Source: Streptomyces sp. NBC_01335 (GTDB lineage Bacteria > Actinomycetota > Actinomycetes > Streptomycetales > Streptomycetaceae). From it: a stretch of DNA of 64,000 bases. Position 1 is the stretch's first letter. Every line of letters begins with the position of its first letter. A model generated the notes under the pieces. The model was not told where the DNA came from, ran no database searches, and was given only the letters and a program-made list of their open reading frames with translations. The translations under genes and the position numbers were made by a program. The stretch is taken from NCBI RefSeq assembly GCF_035953295.1, contig NZ_CP108370.1, forward strand, positions 7,859,001-7,923,000, read 5' to 3'. Shown piece by piece: positions 17,252-24,694 of the stretch.

Positions 17252-18496
17252 ATGGGGCCTATGTCTCCTCCTCCCGGACCGGCTCCGAAGCAGCGCCGCA
17301 CCGCCCCGGACTCGCTCGGTATCTGGCTGGTGGCGGCGGCCTTCGCCGTGACGATGATGGGCACGACGCTGCCCACCCCGCTGTACGTCCTCTACCAGGA
17401 GGAGTTCGGCTTCTCCACGCTGATGATCACCGTCATCTTCGCGACCTACGCGGTCGGCGTGGTGGTGGCGCTGCTCTGCTGCGGCCACGTCTCGGACGAG
17501 ATCGGACGGCGCCGCACCCTCCTGCCGGGGCTGGCCCTCTCCATGGCCAGTTCGGGAATCTTCCTCGCCGCCTCCGAACTGGCCCTGCTCTTCCCGGCCC
17601 GTCTGCTGTCCGGGCTGTCCGCCGGTCTCTTCACGGGAACGGCGACCGCCGCGATCGTCGACCTCGCGGGCGCCCGGAGCCCCGGGCGGGCGACGCTGGT
17701 GGCCACGGTCACCCAGATGGGCGGCCTCGGAAGCGGCCCGCTGATCGGCAGCCTGCTGGCGGAGTACGCGCCCGCCCCGCTGCGGCTGCCCTTCGCGCTC
17801 GACCTCGGGCTCCTCGTCCTCGCGTCCGTCGCCGTCCGGTTCATGCCCGAACCCGTCACCGTCACCGCACGCCGCCCGCGTCTGCGCCTGGCGCGGCCGC
17901 AGGTCCCCGCGCACATGCGCGGCGTCTTCCTGCGGGCGTCCATCGCGGGCTTCGCCGGGTTCGCGGTGCTCGGTCTGTTCACCGCCGTGGTCCCCTCGTT
18001 CCTGCGCGAGCTCCTCGACCTACCCGGCCTGACCGTGGCCGGAGTGGTGATCTGCGCGATCTTCTGCGCCTCGGCGGTCGGGCAGGTGGTTCTGGTACCG
18101 GCCTTCGGACCGCGCGCCCTCCCCGTGGGGTGCGCCGGCCTCATCCTCGGCATGGTCCTGCTCACCGCGGGTTTCGCCACCGCGTCGTTCGGCCTCCTGC
18201 TCACCGGCGGACTCACCGCCGGAGCGGGCCAGGGCATGAGCTTCCGCGCGGGCCTCGCCGACATCAACGCGGCCGCCCCCACCGACCGCAGGGGCGACCT
18301 GGCCTCCGTCTACTTCACCGTGCTGTACGTGGCGCTCGCCCTGCCGGTCGTCGGAGTGGGCCTCGCCGCCGACCTGTTCGGGCTGCGCACCGCGGGCATC
18401 GCCTTCGGCGTGGTCGTCGCCCTGCTCGCGGCGTGGACGCTCTTCGCGGTCCTGCGCAACGGCCGGACCGGCCACGACCGCGTGGGAAGAGGCTGA
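17252..18496 (+). CDS. MFS transporter
   Basis: The product is about 414 residues with 12 predicted membrane segments. The loop 2-3 motif HVSDEIGRRRTLL matches the MFS signature GxxxDrxGrR, and PTPLYVLYQEEFGFS follows the first helix. It is probably an exporter of small molecules; the substrate is unknown. ATGs at 17216, 17252 and 17261 are in frame; 17252 was chosen because the conserved region begins soon after and the first ATG touches its GGAAGG without a spacer. It shares a divergent promoter region with the aldehyde dehydrogenase and ends at a long hairpin. Confidence 0.85.
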   Translation: MGPMSPPPGPAPKQRRTAPDSLGIWLVAAAFAVTMMGTTLPTPLYVLYQEEFGFSTLMITVIFATYAVGVVVALLCCGHVSDEIGRRRTLLPGLALSMASSGIFLAASELALLFPARLLSGLSAGLFTGTATAAIVDLAGARSPGRATLVATVTQMGGLGSGPLIGSLLAEYAPAPLRLPFALDLGLLVLASVAVRFMPEPVTVTARRPRLRLARPQVPAHMRGVFLRASIAGFAGFAVLGLFTAVVPSFLRELLDLPGLTVAGVVICAIFCASAVGQVVLVPAFGPRALPVGCAGLILGMVLLTAGFATASFGLLLTGGLTAGAGQGMSFRAGLADINAAAPTDRRGDLASVYFTVLYVALALPVVGVGLAADLFGLRTAGIAFGVVVALLAAWTLFAVLRNGRTGHDRVGRG

Positions 18497-18500
18497 AGGT

Positions 18501-18561
18501 TCCTGGAAACGACGGAACGGTGAAGCCCTCCCAGGGCCTCACCGCTCCGACGTTTCCAGGA
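18501..18561. terminator. Long bidirectional hairpin
   Basis: Arms TCCTGGAAACG and CGTTTCCAGGA pair perfectly at the base. Further paired blocks (CGGA/TCCG, CGGTGA/TCACCG, CCCT/AGGG), separated by single mismatches, lead to the tip. It sits between the MFS gene and the transporter remnants, where a convergent terminator is expected. Confidence 0.85.
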
Positions 18562-18570
18562 GGCGCGCGC

Positions 18571-18807
18571 CTACGCCGACTCCCGGTCCGCGACGGGACC
18601 TTCCTGCCCGGGGACCGAGACCTCCGCGCCGTCCGGGGCCCGCCACGGCGCGCCGGGCACATGAGGGGGCTGCCGGTGACCGGGTCGGGGACGACGACCG
18701 GCTCCAGGCCGAAGACGTCGTGGACCAGTTGCGCGGTGACGACGTCACGCGGCGGTCCCAGGGTGGTGCGCGGTCTTCGGCTGGTTCATACGACTGGTGT
18801 CCTTCAT
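18571..18807 (-). pseudogene. Remnant of a siderophore ABC transporter ATPase (FepC-like)
   Basis: Two ends of an ATPase gene survive without the middle. A start-like segment reads MKDTSRMNQPKTAHH from the ATG at 18807. About 45 bases on, in another frame, comes PPRDVVTAQLVHDVFGLEPV and then VVPDPVTGSPLMC, which is the characteristic C-terminus of FepC/FhuC-type iron-siderophore ATPases. After a further frame change the tail WRAPDGAEVSVPG ends at a TAG (complement of 18571-18573). Walker A, signature and Walker B motifs, some 200 residues, are missing. The gene has therefore lost its core by internal deletion and carries at least one more indel. Confidence 0.75.
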
Positions 18808-18813
18808 ACGGCG

Positions 18814-18900
18814 CCACCGTGCGGCGTCGTACCAGCGCGATGAGCAACGGCACCCCGAGCAGCGCGGTCATGACGGCCACCGGCACCTCCCAGGGCGGGT
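18814..18900 (-). pseudogene. Remnant of a FecCD-type siderophore permease, C-terminal end
   Basis: On the complement, PPWEVPVAVMTALLGVPLL followed by IALVRRR matches the last membrane helix and basic tail of FecCD/BtuC iron-siderophore permeases. The remaining 300 or so residues are not found upstream. It lies directly before the FepC-like start, the normal permease-ATPase order, so both pieces come from one decayed iron-uptake operon. Confidence 0.7.
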
Positions 18901-19123
18901 GATGATCCTCGCCTCCGACGTACTCGGCCGTATCGTCTTCCCGGTGCTTGGTTTGCCAGGAGGATTGTGTACGGAGCATTGCATCTTCATGGCGCAACTT
19001 CCGATTTCATCGACTTCCCCAGGCGCCTACCGGCAACGTGATCACCGGAACCGCTCACTCGACGCTCCCGCGGCCGGCTCGGAGGAGCGGGGTGCGGGGC
19101 GCCCGCCCGTACGGAGGCCTGCC

Positions 19124-19522
19124 ATGCCAGCCCCCGCCAGACGCACCCTGCTCAAATCCGCCGTCCTCGCCGTGGCCGACTCCCCGCTCACCTGGGGCGC
19201 CGCCACCTCCGCCCGGCGTCCGGCAGCGAGGCCCCGGGGGCACGCCGGAGTGACCTGGGGGATGCCCTGGGCCAGGGGCGTGTGGACGGACGAGCGGCAG
19301 AGGTTCCGGCTCAGCACCGCCGACGGCACGGACGTCCCCGTCCAGAGCCGGCCCGGACACCTACTTCCCCCCAACGACCGGAACCCGGTGACCGTCCGCG
19401 TCCCGGCCGTCCTGCGCGAGACCACCGAGATCCCCTGGATCTCCACCAACCCCTCCGCGCAGTGGGCCCTCGCGGCCATCCGGAACCTGGCGCTGATCGG
19501 CGCCGACCTCCCCTCCGCCTGA
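19124..19522 (+). pseudogene. Truncated exo-rhamnogalacturonan-lyase-like protein
   Basis: The frame gives 132 residues. It begins with a Tat-like signal (ARRTLLKSAVLAVADS), followed by GVTWGMPWARGVW and FRLSTADGTDVPVQSRP, which resemble the N-terminus of PcRGLX/YetA-type exo-rhamnogalacturonan lyases, normally about 900 residues. After about residue 80 the sequence jumps to VTVRVPAVLRETTEIPW and QWALAAIRNLALIGADLP, which looks like a distant C-terminal part. A large in-frame internal deletion is the simplest reading. GGAGG at 19113 gives an ideal start, so the short frame may still be translated. It sits 34 bases before the DUF6250 gene. Family assignment is from memory of motifs. Confidence 0.55.
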
Positions 19523-19556
19523 TCCCGCCGACCCACGACCCGAGGAGCACCCGCCC

Positions 19557-20291
19557 ATGACCACCACCCGCAGAGCCTTCGCCGCCCTGGCGGCCGGAGC
19601 CGCGCTCTCCGCCGTACTGCCCGCCACCGCCCAAGCCCACGCCGCGCCCCACGCCCGGGACCGCGCACCCGAGGGGCGCACGGGCGCACTGCTCGCCCAC
19701 GACGACTTCCGGCACGGCCTGGACCAGTGGGCCGTCGAACTGGAGAACGGCGGCAGCGTCACCGCACGCCACGGCGTCCTGGACATCGACACCCCGGCCG
19801 GCGCCACCGTCTGGTTCCGCAGGCGCCTGAACGGTCCGTACGTGCTGACCTACACCGCCACTGCCGTCTCGGCCGGCGGCGCCAACGACCGGGTCTCAGA
19901 CCTCAACAACTTCTGGAACGCCACCGACACCCGCTCCCCGCGCGACCTCTTCGCGACCCACCGCGACGGCACCCTCGCCGACTACGACCAGCTGACCACC
20001 TACTACGCGGGTTACGGCGCCAACTCCAACACGACGACACGGCTGCGCCGTTATGTCGGCGAGGCCGGGGTCCGCCCGCTCGTGTACGACTACACCGAGC
20101 CACTGCTCACGCCGGACCGGCCCAACCACGTACGCATCGAGTCGGACGGCTCGAAGGTCCGCTGGTGGAACAACGGCATCCTGGTCTTCGACTACCAGGA
20201 CCCCGAGCCGTACACCGCGGGACACTTCGCCTTCCGAACGACCTGGAGCCACTTCCGCATCACCGACTTCGAGGTGCGACGCGGTCGCTGA
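19557..20291 (+). CDS. Secreted DUF6250-like protein
   Basis: The protein has 244 residues. A Tat-type signal (TTTRRAFAALAAGAAL, cleavage after AQAHA) is followed by a single beta-rich domain resembling lectin/glucanase folds: DDFRHGLDQWAVELENGG, VSDLNNFWNATD, TTYYAGYGANSNTTTRLRRY, RWWNNGILVFDYQDPEPY and FRTTWSHFRITDFEVRR. This matches DUF6250 proteins, which often accompany pectin- or rhamnogalacturonan-degrading enzymes. Its neighbour is the truncated lyase-like gene, so the two may once have formed a pectin-side-chain operon. It probably acts outside the cell on polysaccharide; the reaction is unknown. Confidence 0.65.
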   Translation: MTTTRRAFAALAAGAALSAVLPATAQAHAAPHARDRAPEGRTGALLAHDDFRHGLDQWAVELENGGSVTARHGVLDIDTPAGATVWFRRRLNGPYVLTYTATAVSAGGANDRVSDLNNFWNATDTRSPRDLFATHRDGTLADYDQLTTYYAGYGANSNTTTRLRRYVGEAGVRPLVYDYTEPLLTPDRPNHVRIESDGSKVRWWNNGILVFDYQDPEPYTAGHFAFRTTWSHFRITDFEVRRGR

Positions 20292-20306
20292 CGGGGGCTC
20301 AGCAAT

Positions 20307-20337
20307 GGTCCGGAGCGGTACCCGTCCGCTCCGGACC
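20307..20337. terminator. Bidirectional hairpin terminator
   Basis: A perfect 12-bp stem (GGTCCGGAGCGG, 20307-20318 with 20326-20337) encloses a 7-nt loop, between the convergent DUF6250 and discoidin-protein genes. Confidence 0.85.
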
Positions 20338-20363
20338 GACCCGTGCCGGCCGCCAGGCGCGCC

Positions 20364-21266
20364 CTACTCCGGTGCGTACGCCTCCACTTCGAGGATCCGC
20401 GAGTAGTCGGCGCTGTTGGAGGCGTGGACGAGCACCCGGACCGCGTCCGTGGTGACCGGTTCGAAGGTGGTGACGATCCGGTCGAGGGTGTTGCCCCGGT
20501 AGGACCCGACGGTCAGCCACTCGCCCCCGGACCGCACCTGGACGTCGAAGTCCTTGATGCCCTGGAGGGCCGCCGGGCGTGCCGGGGTGCCGTAGGTGAC
20601 GGTCTCGATCCGCCCCAGCTCGACCGGCTGGGGCCACTCGACCGCGAGCCAGTCGGGGAAGACGCCCTTGTCGGCGTCGTTCCAGCCGTACCCGGACCCC
20701 CAGTGGAGGTAGTCGCTGTCCCCGTCCACGGCGGCGCAGGTGGTGAAGTTCCCGTGGGTCGAGGAGGCGGTCACCGCCCTCCCGTAGGCCAGGTCGACGC
20801 CCGGACCGGGCGCGGGCGGGGCCTGGACCGTGAGGGGGACCACGACGCGCTGCTTGCCCGAGACGGCGGTCAGGTCGTAGGTGCCCGGCGCCGTGCCCGG
20901 CGGGACCCGTACGCCCACCGAACGGGTCACCGGCCGGTCGGGGTCGGCGGCCGGCAGGTAGGTCGAGAACACCTGGTCCGAGAGGGTGATCGGCGCCTCC
21001 GCGGTCAGCGTCGCGTCGGCGAACAGCGCCGTCGTACCGGTGTTGGTCATGGAGACGCTGAACTTCGTCGGCATGCAGGGGAGTTCGGATCCGGTGAGGC
21101 TGGTAGGCGAGGCCGAGAGCACCACGGGGCCCGCGGACGACTTGGGCAAGGACTGCCCGGCGGCGTGGGCCTCGTGGGCCGAGCCGCCGGTGGCGAGGGT
21201 GGACGCGGTGATGGCGACGAAGGCGACGGCGGTGACCGTACGGACGTTCTTCACGGCTGTCTTCAT
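20364..21266 (-). CDS. Secreted discoidin (F5/8 type C) domain protein
   Basis: The protein has 300 residues. A Sec signal peptide (about 1-35) precedes an Ig-like NEW3-type domain (about 45-150, TGTTALFADATLTAEAP, VRVPPGTAPGTYDLTAVSG). The C-terminal discoidin/F5-8C carbohydrate-binding domain covers about 158-300 (TASSTHGNFTTCAAVDGD, DWLAVEWPQPVELGRIE, VRVLVHASNSADYSRILEVEAY). No catalytic domain is present. It starts 10 bases after the PhoD stop with a GAGGAG site, so it is co-transcribed with the phosphatase and may bind glycan or cell-wall material near it. Confidence 0.85.
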   Translation of the reverse strand: MKTAVKNVRTVTAVAFVAITASTLATGGSAHEAHAAGQSLPKSSAGPVVLSASPTSLTGSELPCMPTKFSVSMTNTGTTALFADATLTAEAPITLSDQVFSTYLPAADPDRPVTRSVGVRVPPGTAPGTYDLTAVSGKQRVVVPLTVQAPPAPGPGVDLAYGRAVTASSTHGNFTTCAAVDGDSDYLHWGSGYGWNDADKGVFPDWLAVEWPQPVELGRIETVTYGTPARPAALQGIKDFDVQVRSGGEWLTVGSYRGNTLDRIVTTFEPVTTDAVRVLVHASNSADYSRILEVEAYAPE

Positions 21267-21276
21267 GGCGCGCTCC

Positions 21277-22872
21277 TCAGGCCTGCTGGACGGCGGGAAC
21301 GCCGTTCTCGACGGCGAGGACGGTCCGGCTGCTCACGGTGCCGTCCGGCACGGTGACCCGGTCGCACACGCGGTGGTCGGCCAGCCAGAGGTCCGGGGTG
21401 ATCTCGCAACTGACGTAACCGCGCTGGAAGTTGCCGAACTTCATGTGCGGGTTCTCGGAGAGGAGCGCCTGTCCCGTGGCGTCGAGGTCCTGACCGTCGA
21501 GGCCGGAGGCGATCGAGGTTCCCACGAACTCGGTCGCCACCACGCGGGAATCGGGGTCGTGGAAGTCGAGCGCCAGATCGCTGGCGACGCTGCGGTGCAG
21601 GTCGCCGGCGAGGCTGACGACGTTGCGCACCCCCCGGTCCGCGATGCCGCCGAGCACCCGGTCGCGGGAGGCGCTGTACCCGTCCCAGGTGTCCATCGGG
21701 ACGGCGACGTCCGGTCCGTACGTCGTGTCGAGCAGGGTGATGGCCGTCTGGTGGCCGAGGATGTTCCAGTGCGCCCGTGAGCCGCTGAGCCCGTCGAGCA
21801 GCCAGCGCTCCTGCGGGAAGCCGAGGATGGAACGGGCCGGGTCGGCGGTCGCCGCGTTCGGGGCCTTGGTCCCGTCGCCGTTCGCCTGGTCGTCGCGGTA
21901 CTGACGGGTGTCGAGCATCGAGAACTCGGCGAGGCGCCCGTACGCGAGCCGCCGGTACAACTGCATGTCCGGGCCCTGCGGGAACTGCGGCGCGCGCAGC
22001 GGCATGTTCTCCCAGTACGCCCGGAACCCGTTGGCCCGGCGGATCAGCAGGTCGTCCGGCGTGGAGCCGTCGGCGGCGAGGTTCGCCCAGTTGTTGACGA
22101 CCTCGTGGTCGTCGAAGACCACGATCCACGGGGCGGAGTGGTGGGCGGCCTGGAGGTCGGGGTCGAGCTTGTAGTACGCGTACCGCTGCCGGTAGTCGTC
22201 CAGGGTCACCGCCTGGCGGGTGTTGTGCTCGTCGCCGTCGCCCGGGCGGACGCCCCGGTCGATGCCGAACTCGTAGATGTAGTCCCCGAGGAACAGCACC
22301 ACGTCGTGGCGGCGGGCCGCGAGGTCGCGGTGGGCGGTGAACCAGCCCTCCCAGATCGCCTGGCAGGAGGCGAAGGCCAGGGAGAGGCGCGGCACGAGCT
22401 GATGGGCGGCGGGCGCGGTCTTCGTACGCCCCACCGGGCTGATGAACCCGCCGCAGCGGAACCGGTAGAAGTACTCGCGCCACGGCTCCAGGCCGCGGAC
22501 GTCGACATGGGCGGTGTGGTTGAACTCGGGGGTCAGCTGGGCGGTACCGCGCCGCACGATCCTGCGGAACCGCTCGTCGGCCGCGACCTCCCACTGCACC
22601 GGGTGGGTCCGCCGGTCCATTCCGCTGAACGGGGCGAGGGGATCGGGCGCCAGCCGGGTCCACAGGACGACCCCGTCGGGCAGGGGATCACCGGAGGCGA
22701 CACCCAGTTTGAAGGGATCGTCCTTGAGCCGGGCGGCGGGAGCGGCGGCGGCCTCACCCGCGCTGGGGAGGGCACCGGACAGGGCGAGGGCGGCAGCGGC
22801 GGCCGTGACGGTGACGAACCGTCGGCGTGTGGCTGCCGTGAGCGCCGGAGGTGGAGCGAGTCTGGAAGTCAC
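21277..22872 (-). CDS. phoD: Secreted alkaline phosphatase D (PhoD family)
   Basis: The protein has 531 residues from the GTG at 22872 (a GTG at 22902 is also possible). A twin-arginine signal (TRRRFVTVTAAAAALALSG) fits the known Tat export of PhoD. After the N-terminal beta domain (FKLGVASGDPLPDGVVLWTRLAP) comes the metallophosphatase core: SLAFASCQAIWEG, VVLFLGDYIYEFG, IVVFDDHEVVNNWAN, NILGHQTAIT and NVVSLAGDLHRSVASDL. These are the Ca/Fe-binding residues of PhoD phosphomonoesterases and diesterases. It should release phosphate from esters or teichoic acids outside the cell. I looked for PhoP boxes upstream and found none convincing. Confidence 0.93.
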   Translation of the reverse strand: MTSRLAPPPALTAATRRRFVTVTAAAAALALSGALPSAGEAAAAPAARLKDDPFKLGVASGDPLPDGVVLWTRLAPDPLAPFSGMDRRTHPVQWEVAADERFRRIVRRGTAQLTPEFNHTAHVDVRGLEPWREYFYRFRCGGFISPVGRTKTAPAAHQLVPRLSLAFASCQAIWEGWFTAHRDLAARRHDVVLFLGDYIYEFGIDRGVRPGDGDEHNTRQAVTLDDYRQRYAYYKLDPDLQAAHHSAPWIVVFDDHEVVNNWANLAADGSTPDDLLIRRANGFRAYWENMPLRAPQFPQGPDMQLYRRLAYGRLAEFSMLDTRQYRDDQANGDGTKAPNAATADPARSILGFPQERWLLDGLSGSRAHWNILGHQTAITLLDTTYGPDVAVPMDTWDGYSASRDRVLGGIADRGVRNVVSLAGDLHRSVASDLALDFHDPDSRVVATEFVGTSIASGLDGQDLDATGQALLSENPHMKFGNFQRGYVSCEITPDLWLADHRVCDRVTVPDGTVSSRTVLAVENGVPAVQQA

Positions 22873-23153
22873 CTCTTCACCACAACGGAGCGCCGTGAAC
22901 ACGGGGCGTCTGCCGGGAGTCCGTCGACGGGCGATGAGCCGACTCCTTATTGTCAGGGACCCGACAGTCTTGCGGGTGGCGCCACGGGTGCGCCCCCGCG
23001 GACCTCGGCCCGCGGCGCGTCGGCCCCCGTGCACTATATGGACGCGCGGGGCGTCCCCGGTGAAGGGCGCGCAACCGGTGGGCCGCGAACTCCACCCCCG
23101 GCTCTTCGTGTGCCAGTCCGGCACCGGAAGCGCGTGATCCGGCCCGGTGCGCG

Positions 23154-23192
23154 CGTCCAGCCCCCGGCGGCCGAGATGCCGGGGGCTGGACG
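23154..23192 (-). terminator. Hairpin terminator after the lipase
   Basis: A perfect 15-bp stem (CGTCCAGCCCCCGGC, 23154-23168 with 23178-23192) has a 9-nt loop. Nothing else is recognisable in the 370-bp gap 22873-23242, which also carries the PhoD promoter. Confidence 0.85.
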
Positions 23193-23242
23193 TGTGCCGC
23201 ACGTGGGCTGGGCGGCCCGCCCGTGGGGTGGGCCGCTCGTGG

Positions 23243-23983
23243 TCAGGAGGCGACGAACTTGGCGATCTGGCCGAGCACGACCGTGTCCGTCAGGTACCCG
23301 ATGTGGGTCTGGCAGACCACGTTGTTGTTGGTCGCTCCGTCCAGCTTGGTGCTGGTGTACGGGAGGATGATGCCGTCGCACGCCGAGTACCAGGTGGCGT
23401 ACTTGGTGGTGCCGGGGGTCTCGTCGCCCGAGGTGATCTGGGAGATGAACGAGGAGCCCGGGTACATCTGCTGGCAGGTCGTGTAGATCAGGCAGGCGCC
23501 GGCGTACGTGGTGCCGTGGTTGGCGCCGGCGATCGAGGCGAGGTGGCTGACGCTGGTGTTGCCGCCCAGCACCTTCAGGTAGTACTGGCTGACCAGGCCG
23601 CCCATCGAGTGGTTGACGATGGCGACCTTGCTCGCGCCGGTCTGCGCCTTCACGTTGTTGACGAAGGTGGCGAGGCCCTGCGCGTTGGTGATGTTGTTGC
23701 CGTACGAGTTGTACTCGTAGGCGAACAGGTTGGAGCTGGACCAGCCGTTGAGCTGGAAGACGCTCTTGGCGGTCACCCAGTTGGAAGCGTTGCCGGTGTA
23801 CCCGTGGACGAAGACCACCGGGGTGCTGGTCGACAGCACCTGTGCGGAGGCCGACCGGCTCACGGAGGCGGCCGGCGCGGAGGCGGAGTCGGCGGCGCCG
23901 GCGGTCGACGCCGAGGAGAACAGGGCGAACGCGGCGGCGGCGGCCGCGAGGACGCCGAGAACGCGGCGGGGGGAACGACGCAT
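23243..23983 (-). CDS. Secreted triacylglycerol lipase / esterase (class 2 lipase)
   Basis: The protein has 246 residues. A signal peptide (MRRSPRRVLGVLAAAAAAFALFS..., cleaved near AGAA) precedes a compact alpha/beta-hydrolase without a lid. The oxyanion segment is TPVVFVHGYTGNASNW, the nucleophile Ser lies in VNHSMGGLVSQYYL, and the catalytic His in VVCQTHIGYL; the acid is probably the Asp in SACDGIILPY. Four cysteines (ACLIYTTC, SACD, VVCQ) may form disulfides. It resembles the small lipases of Streptomyces and Bacillus LipA. AGGAG lies 7 bases before the ATG. Confidence 0.9.
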   Translation of the reverse strand: MRRSPRRVLGVLAAAAAAFALFSSASTAGAADSASAPAASVSRSASAQVLSTSTPVVFVHGYTGNASNWVTAKSVFQLNGWSSSNLFAYEYNSYGNNITNAQGLATFVNNVKAQTGASKVAIVNHSMGGLVSQYYLKVLGGNTSVSHLASIAGANHGTTYAGACLIYTTCQQMYPGSSFISQITSGDETPGTTKYATWYSACDGIILPYTSTKLDGATNNNVVCQTHIGYLTDTVVLGQIAKFVAS

Positions 23984-24198
23984 GGAATGCTCCTGACAAA
24001 GATGCGGGTGGCTCGGTGTCTGGCCCGACCAGAGTCTCGGAGCGGGAGCCGGCCGCCATCGGCGAAATCGCCAGCGTTCGCGGTGGGCCGCGTCGCCGGG
24101 GTCTGCGGGAGTGGGCCCGTCGGAGCGAGCGCGCCGTGTCGTCGGCGCGTGCCTCGCCGCGCCCCGAGGGCGGCACCGGGTGATGTGGCGCCCGAGTC

Positions 24199-24229
24199 GT
24201 ACAGGTGAAACTGTACAGTCCAAACTGTA
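24199..24229. promoter_or_regulatory. Overlapping inverted repeats, candidate MarR operator
   Basis: GTACAG-6-CTGTAC (24199-24216) overlaps TACAGT-4-ACTGTA (24214-24229), both perfect, sharing the palindrome ACTGTACAGT. The sites end 18 bp before the MarR start, where an autorepressor would block transcription of the marR-MFS pair. Confidence 0.7.
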
Positions 24230-24247
24230 GAAGCTACCGTGGGGAGC

Positions 24248-24694
24248 ATGAGCGAGAACCCGCAGCCCTCACCCTCGGCGGTCCAGGCTTCGCACGAGAT
24301 CCGTGCGGTCATCAGCCGGATCCGGCGTCGCATCCTGAACGCCTCCGCCGTCGAGGACCTCACCCTCGGGCAGTCGTCGGTCCTGGCCCGGCTGGCCGGT
24401 GAGGAAGGTGTCACCGCGACCGAGCTCGCCGCCGCGGAAGGTGTGCGCCACCAGTCGATGACGGCCACGGTCGCGGCGCTCGTCGCGAGGGGACTCCTGG
24501 TACGCCGCCCCGACCCGGCGGACGGGCGGCGCCTGCTGATCGCACTGACACCCGAGGGCAGGCGGCGGGTGGAGGAAGGCCGGCAGGTCCGTACGGAATG
24601 GCTGGCCGAACGCCTGCAGGACAGGTGCACGGAAGAAGAGCGCCAGGCAGTGATCGCCGCCCTGGCCGTACTGGAGCGGTTGACCCATGACTGA
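24248..24694 (+). CDS. MarR-family regulator
   Basis: The protein has 148 residues. The winged HTH spans about residues 30-105: LTLGQSSVLARLAGEEGVTATELAAAEGV, the recognition helix RHQSMTATVAALVARGL, and the wing RRPDPADGRRLLIALTPEG. The ATG at 24248 follows GGGGAG; a GTG nine bases earlier is less likely. Its end overlaps the MFS start by 8 bases, the usual repressor-pump operon. Overlapping inverted repeats in front of it are the likely operator; the inducer is unknown. Confidence 0.9.
   Translation: MSENPQPSPSAVQASHEIRAVISRIRRRILNASAVEDLTLGQSSVLARLAGEEGVTATELAAAEGVRHQSMTATVAALVARGLLVRRPDPADGRRLLIALTPEGRRRVEEGRQVRTEWLAERLQDRCTEEERQAVIAALAVLERLTHD

Noticed and set aside
18797..19123. N-terminal extension of the lyase-like frame
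   Set aside because: The extension has no homology, covers the permease remnant in antisense, and the GGAGG site fixes the start at 19124.
22873..23100. PhoP box before phoD
   Set aside because: One weak GTTCAC-like half-site is seen, but no 11-bp direct-repeat pair, so the call would be forced.
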